From NCBI RefSeq assembly GCF_003339615.1, contig NZ_QQBG01000017.1, forward strand, positions 33,197-97,196: a stretch of DNA of 64,000 nucleotides, in the 5' to 3' direction. Under the pieces are notes generated by a model, which saw only the letters and a list, made by a program, of their open reading frames with translations, was not told where the DNA came from and ran no database searches. Of the stretch, positions 54,010 through 64,000 are shown one piece after another. The DNA comes from Candidatus Similichlamydia laticola. Its GTDB lineage: Bacteria; Chlamydiota; Chlamydiia; Chlamydiales; Parilichlamydiaceae. Both the position numbers and the translations under genes were made by a program. How positions within the stretch are numbered: position 1 is the stretch's first letter; every line of letters starts with the position of its first letter.

Positions 54010-54252
54010 ATGCAGGAAAACATGTGTTCACAACCCAAGAGACGGATGCCATTACGCTTGGAGCAAGATAACATCAGGCCCTCGCTTCAGCAAAAAGAAG
54101 AGGACTGGTTTGTTTTTGTCACCTGCTCCGATGGTCCTGATGGTAACCTTTGTATCAATATGTCTTCTTATGGAGACCCGAAAGTATTGGCTTTTATGCT
54201 TGAAGGTGCCCAAGAGCGTCTATGGGAAGAAGAGGGGGAGTCTCAAGGGTAA
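54010..54252 (+). CDS. small conserved-type hypothetical protein
   Basis: Eighty codons from ATG, preceded by AAGGAG (53999-54004) at good spacing. The product is soluble, with WFVFVTCSDGPDGNLCINMSSYGDPKVLAFMLEGA (read in parts) and a Glu-rich end. A small hypothetical gene occupies a similar position upstream of map in Chlamydia (near CT849-CT851), so it may be orthologous. Its end overlaps map by ten bases, convergent. No function known. Confidence 0.65.
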   Translation: MQENMCSQPKRRMPLRLEQDNIRPSLQQKEEDWFVFVTCSDGPDGNLCINMSSYGDPKVLAFMLEGAQERLWEEEGESQG

Positions 54253-55118
54253 GGGGTCAAGATTTCGCATCCTTTGTCTGTGACAAGTAGAGTATGTTCC
54301 CACTGAGCACTTGGCAAACCATCCGCTGTCCGGACTGTCCACCCATTACTTGGGTCTGTGATGCCTTCTTTCTCTCCTAAGTTAAGCATGGGTTCAATCG
54401 TGAAAGTCATGCCAGGGTAGAAAGGGATATCGACCTTATTTACCGAATGAAACACATTAGGAGGTTCATGGAACTGTATTCCTGTTCCATGGCCTACAAA
54501 GTCATCTACAACGGAAAACCCCCTTTCTTCAGCAAAAGGAGCGATCGCAGCGCCTATGTCAGAAACTTTTTTTCCTGGTTGTATTTGTGCAATACCTAGC
54601 TCTAAAGCTTCTTTACACGTCTCAACCAGAGTTCGGACAGGTTGAGAAATAGGTTCAATACAAACCATCCTGCTGGAATCGCCATAGTGCCCTTTCCAGA
54701 TGACTGTTACATCAATATTTAAAATATCCCCTTTTTTCAAGACGTAGGCATCTGGAATGCCATGACAGATCACTTCATTGAGAGATGTGCAAATAGAGGC
54801 AGGAAAAGGAGGGGAACCATACCCAAGAGGTGCTGGTCGTACTCCTTCTTTATGATGTAGCTGTCTTGAAAGAATCTCTAGCTCCTTCAAAGAGACACCC
54901 TCTTTCGCGAAGGAGCAAAGCTCATCCAAAATCCGAGCGGCAATCGCACCTGCTTTTCGCATGCCCTCAATTTGACGGGGACTTTTGACCAGAATACGCC
55001 ACGTCTTGCGGTAGATTTGAGCAACAGATTGCCTATCCGCTTCGGGATCGCAATGAGGATAATGACAACGCGTCCACTTTTTGCCGCTCCCACACCAACA
55101 GCCGAATCCCCAAACCAT
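54243..55118 (-). CDS. map: methionine aminopeptidase with N-terminal SEC-C zinc motif
   Basis: The 291-residue enzyme removes N-terminal Met. An N-terminal SEC-C zinc-binding motif (CWCGSGKKWTRCHYPHCD) precedes the M24 domain. The five metal ligands are all visible: Asp in NIDVTVIWKGHYGDSSR (both), His in VGHGTGIQFHEPP, Glu in TFTIEPMLNLG, and the last Glu in QWEHTLLVTD. The ATG follows AAGGGA. Chlamydial Map has the same SEC-C extension. Confidence 0.96.
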   Translation of the reverse strand: MVWGFGCWCGSGKKWTRCHYPHCDPEADRQSVAQIYRKTWRILVKSPRQIEGMRKAGAIAARILDELCSFAKEGVSLKELEILSRQLHHKEGVRPAPLGYGSPPFPASICTSLNEVICHGIPDAYVLKKGDILNIDVTVIWKGHYGDSSRMVCIEPISQPVRTLVETCKEALELGIAQIQPGKKVSDIGAAIAPFAEERGFSVVDDFVGHGTGIQFHEPPNVFHSVNKVDIPFYPGMTFTIEPMLNLGEKEGITDPSNGWTVRTADGLPSAQWEHTLLVTDKGCEILTPYP

Positions 55119-55127
55119 TGTCTTCCC

Positions 55128-55721
55128 TTAGGCCATATCAGAAAAATGCCATAACCCTTTCAGGATCATTTCACACCCTAGACCCATGATAAAGAGCCCA
55201 GAAAGACGTTCAAGCAAAAGAAGAAATGTCGCATGAAACATCTTAGCATTCCATTGGAAAGCAAGAAGAAGAAGGATCGCAGAGCAGATCACGATAACAC
55301 AGGAAACATCTGTAATAAGCACCTCATTTGCAGGTAAAGCCGCAATCGAAAAAAGAGTTCCAGGGCCAGCAAGCATTGGACAACCAACAGGAACGAGGAA
55401 CATTTTTTCTGGATCAGCTCTTTCTGAACTGAGATTACCTTTACGGAGCCCCAAGAATTCAAGACCAGAAAGACTGAGCAAAATTCCTCCAGCTAGACGC
55501 AAGGCATGAATGGAAATACCTACATTAGCCAATGTAGGAGCTCCACCATGGTTGAATAGGAAGCATAACAGTCCAGCAAAAAGGCACTCCCTAATCACCA
55601 ACATGGCACCAGCTCGTTTGGACATCTTTGTTGTGATGGAGACGACCATTGGTGCGGAAGACAAAGGTCCTAGTAAGAAAAATAATTGCACGCTCCTTGC
55701 TGCAATGATGGAGAAATCCAT
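55128..55721 (-). CDS. MarC/YhgN family membrane protein
   Basis: The 197-residue protein has six hydrophobic segments and the MarC-type blocks FFLLGPLSSAPMVVSIT near the start and PVGCPMLAGPGTLFSIAAL (usual 'P-x-x-P-x-L-x-G-P-G') in the middle. AGGTAG precedes the ATG. The map-yhgN order is that of CT851-CT852. Its transport role is uncertain even in model bacteria. Confidence 0.85.
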   Translation of the reverse strand: MDFSIIAARSVQLFFLLGPLSSAPMVVSITTKMSKRAGAMLVIRECLFAGLLCFLFNHGGAPTLANVGISIHALRLAGGILLSLSGLEFLGLRKGNLSSERADPEKMFLVPVGCPMLAGPGTLFSIAALPANEVLITDVSCVIVICSAILLLLAFQWNAKMFHATFLLLLERLSGLFIMGLGCEMILKGLWHFSDMA

Positions 55722-55783
55722 ATGCTACCTCACTTGTTATGCTTACTTCTTTCAATGACACAAAAGATCTGAGGGGAGCCATC

Positions 55784-56704
55784 ATGCGAATAGGAACACA
55801 AGAAGCTAGGTCAAGGCTGACTTCCGGGGAGGTAGTTGCCCTACCGACAGATACAGTTTGTGGTCTAGCTTCCCTAGCAAACAACAGCAAAGCATTGCAA
55901 AATTTGCTTTCTTTAAAGGGCCGTTCAAGAAAGAAGCCTATAACGATTATGCTTTCCGCTACACCAGAGTTGGGGAAGCTTCTCTTAAAATCGATATATC
56001 TGCCAAGGTGTTTTCCGAGGTGCCTGGAGGCTTGGTGGCCTGGTCCTTGTACTGTTGTCTTGCCCGTAATAGAAGATTTACCTGAGAAGCTTTGCTTCTC
56101 AGACAATTTTTGCGGATTTCGTGTTCCTCGTCATCCTGAGTTACAATCCTTTTTAAGAGAAACAGGCCCTCTGGCCGTGACTTCCGCTAACTTTTCAGGG
56201 GAGATTCCTGCTGTTTATCTTGAGGAAGTCGAAGACCTTTTCGGACAAGACTTTCCTTGTCTTGAACTAGATGCTTCTCGAACTATTGGTCTCGAATCGA
56301 CTGTGGTTAAAGTTCTTTCAGATAAACTGGAAGTTTTAAGAGAAGGTCTTGTATCCGTCCAGGAGCTAGCTTTAACTTGGGATAAAAAAATTCAGTGGAA
56401 TCAGAAGAATCCGATTATGGAAAAGCATGATAAACTATTCTCTTGGGGCTTTCCCACTTATCCTTCAAAGGATAACCTCATATTGGGGTTTTCTAATCGG
56501 AAGTATGAAGCTGAACACAAGATTTTTTGGGGAGATGATTCCAATCTCCAAGAGGTGCTTTTGCACTTTTATCCCGTTCTTCGAAGGGCTTTTGACAGTT
56601 CCTGCAGGAGGATTTATTTAGATGACGCGTGGCCTGAGGGAGATCTTCTTTGGAAGACGTTGCACCGTCGTCTCAACAGCTTAACGAATAGCGAAAGCAT
56701 TTGA
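55784..56704 (+). CDS. L-threonylcarbamoyladenylate synthase (TsaC/Sua5) with C-terminal extension
   Basis: This enzyme makes the precursor of t6A37 in tRNA. ATG 55784 (GGGGAG upstream; ATG 55739 also in frame) gives 306 residues. VVALPTDTVCGLA, KGRSRKKPITIML, WWPGPCTVVLP and GPLAVTSANFSGE are hallmarks of the YrdC fold (residues 1-200). The last ~105 residues are an extension of the Sua5 type, but they are divergent (KIFWGDDSNLQEVLLHFYPVL). The 3' end overlaps the phospholipase D-like gene by 24 bases, convergent. Confidence 0.88.
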   Translation: MRIGTQEARSRLTSGEVVALPTDTVCGLASLANNSKALQNLLSLKGRSRKKPITIMLSATPELGKLLLKSIYLPRCFPRCLEAWWPGPCTVVLPVIEDLPEKLCFSDNFCGFRVPRHPELQSFLRETGPLAVTSANFSGEIPAVYLEEVEDLFGQDFPCLELDASRTIGLESTVVKVLSDKLEVLREGLVSVQELALTWDKKIQWNQKNPIMEKHDKLFSWGFPTYPSKDNLILGFSNRKYEAEHKIFWGDDSNLQEVLLHFYPVLRRAFDSSCRRIYLDDAWPEGDLLWKTLHRRLNSLTNSESI

Positions 56705-57666
56705 AGCACAGTTTGTCCAAAGTTTTCTTATTTTCTGAATGAGGTGTGGTTCTTGTGTGATTAGTTTAAAAAGAAGCTCTCTGTTTTTCGAAAAGCCATT
56801 TTTACTCCAGTTGCATGAACCTGATAAGACAATTTCTTCATCAATCCAGGCAAACTTATGATGCAGATCTTGATTTCCCTTAAATAAGGCAGGTTGAATA
56901 CCTGCGCGATAGAGACGCAGAATAGCTTTTTGGGGAGAGCCTTGGCTTTGTCCTTGATCCAAGATTAGTTCGACAGATACACCTCGTTGATGGGCAGCAA
57001 TAAGGTCTTCGATAATTTGAGGATGAGAACAAACAAAGAGAGCAGCTCGAATCGAAAACTTTGCTTTTTGAATTGAGCTTCTTAAGCAGTTCAAAGCTTC
57101 TCTTGCAGGGGGTATTTTCCAGATTTGGAGTGTTGAGAGGCCAATCTGAAAAGATTTTGTTTTTTCTTTTGCTTGTTGCAGAAAACAAGCGACTTCTTCG
57201 TTTTCAATGCGAAGAAATGCGTTTTTTTGAAGATAGAACCCTGTTCGTGTAATGTTAAAAGAGCCAATCCAAGATTGACGGTTGTCAATAACGATGACTT
57301 TTCTGTGCATGAGGCCAGATGCCCTATCATATTGTATCGCCGCTCCTATGAGATCGAGTTTCTTGACTTGGGGAAGTATTTTACATTGTGCATCCAAGAA
57401 GAGCTTAATAGATAGACCAGAAGCTTTCTTCTGTTGCAGCGTACGAACAATCAGAGGATCAGTCAATCGGAATAGTTCTGCATAAACACAATTAGACGCG
57501 CGCAGAAGGTCCGTTCGAAGAGCAAAGTTAATTGAATCTGAGTCTAGGAAAAGGGAGAGATCTCGGGCTTCCTCTTTCCTCTTGCAAGGCAGAAGAAAGA
57601 GGAGAGCCTGTGACAGAAAGAAAAATCTCGAAAAAAGGGGGTAAAGCTTAAGAAACCATCTCCTCA

Positions 57667-57667
<1 letters not shown>
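56681..57667 (-). CDS. secreted phospholipase D-like protein
   Basis: The 328 residues begin with a signal peptide or N-terminal anchor (WFLKLYPLFSRFFFLSQALLFLLPC). Two HxK(x)4D motifs are complete: MHRKVIVIDNRQSWIGSFN (about 140) and HHKFAWIDEEIVLSGSCN (about 290), each followed by the Gly-Ser-x-Asn typical of the superfamily. The ATG overlaps the groEL-paralogue stop (TGATG), so it is translationally coupled to it. Chlamydiae have several PLD-like genes; substrate not known. Confidence 0.88.
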
Positions 57668-59316
<1,649 letters not shown>

Positions 59317-59447
59317 TCACTTCATCCCCGACCTGTATCGTCCGCAAATATTAGGGGAAGACAGATGAGAGATCTTAGCAAAGTGTTCTTTCCAGAGTCA
59401 AGCAACGGACAGGAAGTTTATAGGCATTTTCAACGAGGACAAAACTA

Positions 59448-59519
59448 AGGCGGCACTCAGATTCGAACTGAGGAATCAAGGCTTTGCAGGCCCTTGCCTT
59501 ACCACTTGGCTATGCCGCC
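59448..59519 (-). tRNA. tRNA-Cys (GCA)
   Basis: The 72-base gene has acceptor stem GGCGGCA/TGCCGCC with U73, anticodon loop with GCA and T arm CTCAG-TTCGAAT-CTGAG. U73 is an identity base for cysteine. Confidence 0.96.
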
Positions 59520-59560
59520 GTGGAAAGGAAGGGGCCATGTTAGCAAATCAGTCTAAAAAG

Positions 59561-62158
59561 TCAAAATTCGTCCGTATTTCTAGGATCTATAGAGTGGAAA
59601 TTAGCTTCGCCAACCAAAATTTTGCGCTGCTTGGAACTATCTTGTGCGCTGATGAGCCCCTGTCGTTCCATCTCGTCAATCAAACTAGCCGCTCTAGGAT
59701 ATCCAATTTTGAGACGACGTTGGAGAGAGGTTGTAGAGGCAACACCCGTTTCTAGAATAATCTTGACAGCTTGTTCGTAGAGAGCGTCTTCTATTCTTTC
59801 TCCGCAAAATCTGTTGCCACTTTGGTTTATAAGATCTTCATCGAAAGAAGCAACGAGGTAATTAGGGCTATTTCTTTGACAAATAAAGTCGATGACAGCG
59901 CGAATCTCTTCTTCTTGAACATAGGCCCCTTGTGCTCGGACTGGATGAGGATGTGTAGAAGAGAGGAACAACATGTCTCCGTTTCCGAGTAATTCTTCGG
60001 CTCCTACCATATCCAGAATGATCTGGCTGTTCACCCGATTAGAGACTTTGAAGGCGACTCGAGCTGGAAAGTTAGCTTTGATCAAGCCTGTAATAACTTC
60101 TCTAGAAGGTCTTTGCGTGGCGAGGACCAAGTGAATACCAACAGCTCGGGCTTTCTGAGCAATTCTTGTGATCGCGTTTTCTATGTCTGGTGTAGAACTT
60201 GTCATCATGAGATCTGCCAGTTCATCTACAATCACGACGATAAAGTACATCTTTTCTGGAACTTCGAAGCCTAGTAATTCGCTTTCGCTTTCGTTAGGTA
60301 CTCTTTCATTGAAGTGACGAATATGACGCAATCCAAGTCTGCGTAGAACTTCATACCTCCATTCCATTTCTCGAGTTAACCAGTTGAAAGCTTCTTTAGC
60401 GCCTTGAGTCTCTGTGATGACGGGCGCAATCAGATGAGGAAGGGGAGTGTAACAGGAAAGTTCAACTTTTTTGGGATCGATCATCAGAAGCCGAACTTGT
60501 CCAGGAGTACAAGTCATCAAAATAGACATGATGATGGAGTTGATGCAGACGGATTTTCCAGAACCCGTTGCGCCGGCTACGATGAGGTGTGGCATTTTGG
60601 TTAAATCGACAATGACTTGCTCTCCAGAAATCATCTCTCCCAAAAGAAGTGGAATGTCCATTGGGATTTCCTTTTCTAAGTAGCCCTCTAATAAAGAGCG
60701 AAAACCCACTTGTCGCATCTTGAGAGAAGGCATTTCAATGCCTACAGCTGCCTTCCCAGGAATTGGGGCCAAAATCCGAATCGACTTTGCTTCCATATTC
60801 AACGCAATATCGCTTTCGATGGCCTTAATGCGTTGGACCTTGACTCCCGTTGCTGGATGCACCTCGAATGAAGTGATACGTGCTCCCTGATTGATTTCAC
60901 CTACTGTGGCATCTATACCAAAGTTGCGTAGTACGTTTTCTAAACGAGAGGCTTCCTCCCTTAATGCAGTTGTTTGTTCTTCCTGAGTTTCGGAGGAAAA
61001 TGCTTCTTTCATTAAAAAAGGAGGGGGAAGTTGATAGGATTGTTGTGTAAACAACGGAATAGGGACGGTAGAAAAATTGTTTTCAAATGAAGGAAGAAAG
61101 GCGTTGGAGTCGAATAAAGCGGTCGGCTCTGTCCGTGACGCGTCTTCTAGAGGTTGTTCGAAAACAGGTTGTTTAAGCTCTGTTTCTATCGTCGTGCGCG
61201 AGGGTTCTTCATCTGCTTCTTGAATAGATCTAGGTGGGATGTAGTCGGACAGATCTTGTGATGCTACGACTTTATTGAGTAACGAGATGTGTTGAACTTG
61301 CAGAATTGGAGTGAAAGTTTTTCCCTCCTTACTCAGGAGAGCTGGATACGGTTTAGTTGAAAATTGATGTGTTCTCCACTCCAGTTTGATTTTAGAAATA
61401 CCTTGTTGTGTCAATCTGAGAAGAAGCTGAAGCAAAGAGGAAGAGGTGCCTTTGATGACATGGTAGGTTTTTCTGAGGGGAATCTTAGAAAGGCTCTCTA
61501 ACATGATCCAACTTGTACGGTGACAAGTTTTGCCAACGAGGAGGGCTCCTTTTCCAACTAAGAAAACAGTGCGTTCATTCCCTTTCTTTATAGCGGCTAC
61601 AAAACGTTTCATGCCAATTTGATAGATTAAAAATCCTGTGCAAAAAGAGATCCCCAAGGAGCCCAGTAGAATGTTGCCTATTGGGCCAAAGAGAACAGCT
61701 AAGTTGAGGACGGGCATGAGTTTATAAATAAAGAAAACAGGAAGGCCACCGAGAGGGGTATAGTCAAGTCCAGAGGCGTAGGAACTCAAGTGTCCAGCAG
61801 ATGAGGCAAAAGAAGGCCACAACTCAGAAAGAACGTTAAGAACCAGAGAAGAAGAGAAAAGGGCTAGGCTGATAATACACCTCTGGCCCCTGGAAGGACA
61901 AGTTACGTCCACGTGATGCCGGCCCACCTGCCATCCAAGGTAGCAGAGCACGAAAGGAATAGGGTAGGCGAGAAGTCCTAAGAGGAGTCGAGAGACAAAG
62001 GCAGTACAAAAACCAACAAGACCGAGCCAATTCGCAGATTCAGGAAAAGGCTTGAAACTAACAAGAGCAAGGAAAAAGAGGGCCCCCAGAGAAGTAAGAA
62101 GAAAGCCTTTGATTTCCTTTGTGCCTCGCGAAGACTTGCCTTGGAGTTTTTCTGACAT
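59561..62158 (-). CDS. ftsK: DNA translocase FtsK/SpoIIIE
   Basis: This chromosome-segregation motor acts at division. ATG 62158 gives 865 residues; the frame extends further upstream into tRNA-His, which is not coding. Layout: four N-terminal membrane segments (to ~residue 170), a linker, an alpha domain, then the RecA-type motor with VAGATGSGKSVCINSI (about 470), LLMIDPKKVELSCY (Walker B), and ATQRPSREVITG. The C-terminal gamma domain (FCGERIEDALYEQAVKIIL, RLKIGYPRAASLIDEME) is the winged helix that reads KOPS-like DNA. Confidence 0.96.
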   Translation of the reverse strand: MSEKLQGKSSRGTKEIKGFLLTSLGALFFLALVSFKPFPESANWLGLVGFCTAFVSRLLLGLLAYPIPFVLCYLGWQVGRHHVDVTCPSRGQRCIISLALFSSSLVLNVLSELWPSFASSAGHLSSYASGLDYTPLGGLPVFFIYKLMPVLNLAVLFGPIGNILLGSLGISFCTGFLIYQIGMKRFVAAIKKGNERTVFLVGKGALLVGKTCHRTSWIMLESLSKIPLRKTYHVIKGTSSSLLQLLLRLTQQGISKIKLEWRTHQFSTKPYPALLSKEGKTFTPILQVQHISLLNKVVASQDLSDYIPPRSIQEADEEPSRTTIETELKQPVFEQPLEDASRTEPTALFDSNAFLPSFENNFSTVPIPLFTQQSYQLPPPFLMKEAFSSETQEEQTTALREEASRLENVLRNFGIDATVGEINQGARITSFEVHPATGVKVQRIKAIESDIALNMEAKSIRILAPIPGKAAVGIEMPSLKMRQVGFRSLLEGYLEKEIPMDIPLLLGEMISGEQVIVDLTKMPHLIVAGATGSGKSVCINSIIMSILMTCTPGQVRLLMIDPKKVELSCYTPLPHLIAPVITETQGAKEAFNWLTREMEWRYEVLRRLGLRHIRHFNERVPNESESELLGFEVPEKMYFIVVIVDELADLMMTSSTPDIENAITRIAQKARAVGIHLVLATQRPSREVITGLIKANFPARVAFKVSNRVNSQIILDMVGAEELLGNGDMLFLSSTHPHPVRAQGAYVQEEEIRAVIDFICQRNSPNYLVASFDEDLINQSGNRFCGERIEDALYEQAVKIILETGVASTTSLQRRLKIGYPRAASLIDEMERQGLISAQDSSKQRKILVGEANFHSIDPRNTDEF

Positions 62159-62254
62159 AACCCACCACACGTAGAACGCATTTCTCCCGAAAACGGGATT
62201 TATCCGAGTTTGCGACTTTATATGAAGCGTTGTTTTATCAAGAAGAAACGGTTG

Positions 62255-62329
62255 GGCGACAGACGGGACTCGAACCCGCGACTTCCGGATCCACAATCCG
62301 ACACTCTAACCAACTGAGTTACAGTCGCC
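62255..62329 (-). tRNA. tRNA-His (GUG)
   Basis: The 75-base gene encodes the extra G-1 paired to C73, the identity feature of tRNA-His. The anticodon loop TTGTGGA gives GTG. One U-U mismatch occurs at positions 6-67 of the acceptor stem. T arm GCGGG-TTCGAGT-CCCGT. It lies between ftsK and the C39-like gene. Confidence 0.94.
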
Positions 62330-62361
62330 ATATCAGCGCCTAAAGACCTGGGAGATAACTC

Positions 62362-63039
62362 CTAGCGAAGCAGATGCATTATACCTGGGAATAAATTCTG
62401 ATCAAGACTCTCATTCCTGTTTCGTGGAAGAAAATCAGACAAATCCGGGTTTTCTCTTTTTAAATTAGACCGAAAAAAGAGGGCATATCCCCAACTCGTT
62501 CCAGGCTTTTGCCAAGACTTAAGAAAGCTATGCACCGGCACTACACGCATGCCCCAAGAGGGATCACCTAACATAAGGTACTTCCCTTGAGAATCAATCA
62601 AGTAGCAAACGGAGAAATGCCCCTCTGCCGTATCCTGGAGTGCAACAATGCACGGCTTCTTGGAAGCTGAACATAGCTGAGGCCAGGTCATACGATAGCC
62701 CTCTCCGATTATTCCGTAACGAGCCGCACAATCGGCTAGTGTAGCGAAAGAGATCGGTTTGTTCGTATCGACCTGGGCAAGGATATCCTCCTCTGGTACG
62801 GGCTTTCCGTACGCGTAACGCAAGAGAGTTGCGAGGGCAGCCGTTCCGCAAGAAAACTTATGTTTTTGTCGGACTACACCGTACCATCTTTTTTCCAACC
62901 AGCTGCTCGATGGAGGCTTGATTTCGTGAGAGAGAAAGGCAGGATGTCCTGGGGAGGCACTCAAACAAGGAAGCCCGAATGCCATCCATAAAAACATATT
63001 GAAAAGTAGACAGGCACCCTCTTGGAAGCTAGTTAGCAC
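62362..63039 (-). CDS. exported C39-like cysteine peptidase family protein
   Basis: The 225-residue product starts at GTG 63039, preceded by AAGGA; earlier codons to 63096 overlap the neighbour. A signal-like segment (ACLLFNMFLWMAFGLPCLSA) leads into a C39-type papain fold: Cys in KFSCGTAALATLLRYAYG, His in EGHFSVCYLID and Asp in LMLGDPSWGMRV. The family includes bacteriocin-processing peptidases and stand-alone 'predicted double-glycine peptidase' proteins. No associated ABC transporter is near. It overlaps the upstream hypothetical by 11 bases. Confidence 0.75.
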   Translation of the reverse strand: MLTSFQEGACLLFNMFLWMAFGLPCLSASPGHPAFLSHEIKPPSSSWLEKRWYGVVRQKHKFSCGTAALATLLRYAYGKPVPEEDILAQVDTNKPISFATLADCAARYGIIGEGYRMTWPQLCSASKKPCIVALQDTAEGHFSVCYLIDSQGKYLMLGDPSWGMRVVPVHSFLKSWQKPGTSWGYALFFRSNLKRENPDLSDFLPRNRNESLDQNLFPGIMHLLR

Positions 63040-63475
63040 CCTTAATCCTTCGCTGATTTTCAGTTTGCTGTTCAAGGGCTTTGACTTCTCTCGCAAGTTC
63101 GTCCCTTTGGCTTTTTAAGACATCTTTCCGTTCTCGTATTTCTTTTTTGCGTGTCGCGTTGGTAATGCTCTTGTAGATTCCAAATCCAATTACGGAAAGA
63201 GCTTCGACCACTACCGTGAGTGGACCTGCAGAATCAAAAGGCCAAGAGAGCTTACTCCCCGTTACACGTGTCATTTCCTCTCGATTCAAAATCTGAGGAC
63301 AAAGATCCCCCTCTCTTAAAGAAAAGGCTTCTGTTAACACAGCGCATGTCTGATGGTCTTGAATCGGAAGGCCATGTAGTGGGGTCATTCCAAGTGAGAA
63401 GATGAGAAACAAAATGTTCAATCTAGATGTAGGTTTCACGAAGTATCCTCGACAAAGTTTGGTGGAGTTTTGCAT
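63029..63475 (-). CDS. exported small protein with membrane segment and coiled coil
   Basis: The 148-residue protein has a hydrophobic N-terminal segment (NILFLIFSLGMTPLHGLP), a later segment (GPLTVVVEALSVIGFGIYKS, about 83-102) and a charged coiled coil (KEIRERKDVLKSQRDELARE and beyond) at the end. No family is recognised. It shares an operon-like arrangement with the C39-like gene downstream and the barrel protein upstream. Confidence 0.65.
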   Translation of the reverse strand: MQNSTKLCRGYFVKPTSRLNILFLIFSLGMTPLHGLPIQDHQTCAVLTEAFSLREGDLCPQILNREEMTRVTGSKLSWPFDSAGPLTVVVEALSVIGFGIYKSITNATRKKEIRERKDVLKSQRDELAREVKALEQQTENQRRIKGAN

Positions 63476-63492
63476 TGAGTTTGAAATCGACT

Positions 63493-64000
63493 TTATTTAC
63501 GTACTGCACACTTAAAGCCAAGGGTACCGAAACCACGTGTTTGTGTTGATCTCGCATAGCAAAAGCGCAAGGACAAACTTGAACTTGGTGTCCAGGTGTA
63601 GAAGATTTCTCCCCTTCCCAAGATTTGCTTCGAATTAACTTGGACTTTGTTTACAAAGTCTGGAGCCTTCCAATAGGCACCTAGATTGCCGCCAATGCTC
63701 CTGTCTGGTCCAACAGTACAAGTAAATTCCTGTGAGCAAAAAAGCATATGACCGGGCTCTAAGGTTTTGAAACTCAGATAATCCTCTGTTCTTGCATCTT
63801 TCGCAGAGCGGTAACATCCGCCTAAAGAGAGATCCAATGTGAGAGACTTCCATGTTTGCACGAAAGAGAGACCAGCTGTTGTCAAAAGTCTTACAGGTTC
63901 AAAGTACCGATACCTACTGTTGAAGCCCCAGGTCCCCTCTGCAAATCCAGTAACCTTCTGTCCGTGTTTCGTTTCGAGCAAATGTGCAACAGCTCCTAGG
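63493..64000 (-). CDS. probable outer-membrane beta-barrel protein, C-terminal part (cut by window edge)
   Basis: The frame is open to the right edge, so at least 168 residues are present. Alternating hydrophobic/polar strands dominate: TGFAEGTWGFNSRYRYFEPV, LTTAGLSFVQTWKSLTLDLS, IGGNLGAYWKAPDFV, and SSSLSLRFCYARSTQTRGFG. This pattern and aromatic girdle residues suggest a barrel; the end (GTLGFKCAVRK) lacks the terminal Phe usual for BamA substrates. Specific identity cannot be assigned from this part. Confidence 0.55.
   Translation of the reverse strand, partial: LGAVAHLLETKHGQKVTGFAEGTWGFNSRYRYFEPVRLLTTAGLSFVQTWKSLTLDLSLGGCYRSAKDARTEDYLSFKTLEPGHMLFCSQEFTCTVGPDRSIGGNLGAYWKAPDFVNKVQVNSKQILGRGEIFYTWTPSSSLSLRFCYARSTQTRGFGTLGFKCAVRK

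Noticed and set aside
62159..62296. Upstream extension of ftsK by 46 codons
   Set aside because: The extension reads through the tRNA-His gene and lacks a ribosome-binding site. The ATG at 62158 gives the normal FtsK N-terminus.

Overview
The window comes from a member of the order Chlamydiales that is divergent from the genus Chlamydia. Four things point there: a single fused, roughly 1,800-residue UvrA with four ATPase cassettes; a PknD-type serine/threonine kinase; a ribosomal-protein operon that passes straight from secY to rpsM-rpsK-rpoA-rplQ-gapA with no rpmD, adk or infA; and the run rpmE-prfA-prmC-ffh-rpsP-trmD-rplS-rnhB-gmk-(omega-like)-metG, which matches C. trachomatis CT022-CT032 as I remember that genome. 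Many genes start with GTG or TTG and neighbours often overlap by a few bases, as in a compact, host-dependent genome. The family or genus cannot be settled from this stretch.

Layout. 1-2233: a partial rsmB-like gene (minus strand) and lnt diverge from a shared intergenic region. 2292-8764: five consecutive, AT-rich, mutually related membrane-protein genes of unknown function with paired hydrophobic hairpins, resembling inclusion membrane (Inc) proteins. They lie where Chlamydia carries lpxC-fabZ-lpxA-fmt and cap1, between lnt and rplC. 8765-9566: poorly coding DNA, a small membrane ORF and the start of the ribosomal cluster. 9567-22932: S10/spc/alpha-type ribosomal operon with secY, rpoA and gapA. 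23008-24640: a basic, proline-rich hypothetical protein and a DUF2608 (HAD-like) secreted protein. 24629-34430: tRNA-Leu, tadA and the translation/SRP/RNA-processing block ending in metG. 34562-41163: tRNA-Ile(UAU), an MFS transporter, MYG1-like, HIT, an amino-acid permease-like protein, a degenerate M24 peptidase and an unknown protein. 41160-53453: valS, pknD, fused uvrA and a short pyruvate kinase. 53798-64000: tRNA-Ser, map, marC-like, tsaC/Sua5, a secreted phospholipase D-like protein joined to a GroEL paralogue, tRNA-Cys, ftsK, tRNA-His, a C39-like secreted protease, a small exported coiled-coil protein and the end of a probable outer-membrane barrel protein.

How it fits together. Most of the window is translation machinery and its maturation (ribosomal proteins, release factor and its methylase, tRNA modification and charging, N-terminal Met removal), with protein export (SecY, Ffh, Lnt), repair and division (UvrA, FtsK) and glycolysis (GapA, Pyk). 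The host-interaction candidates are the Inc-like array, PknD, the DUF2608 and phospholipase D-like secreted proteins, and the C39-like/outer-membrane cluster at the right edge. The observations most worth checking are the five-gene paralogue array in place of the lipid A gene cluster, a tRNA-Ile with a genomically encoded UAU anticodon, an Ffh with altered GTPase motifs, a pyruvate kinase lacking its C-terminal domain, and a UvrA whose second half has altered ATPase motifs. No CRISPR array, insertion sequence, phage gene or rRNA gene was seen.
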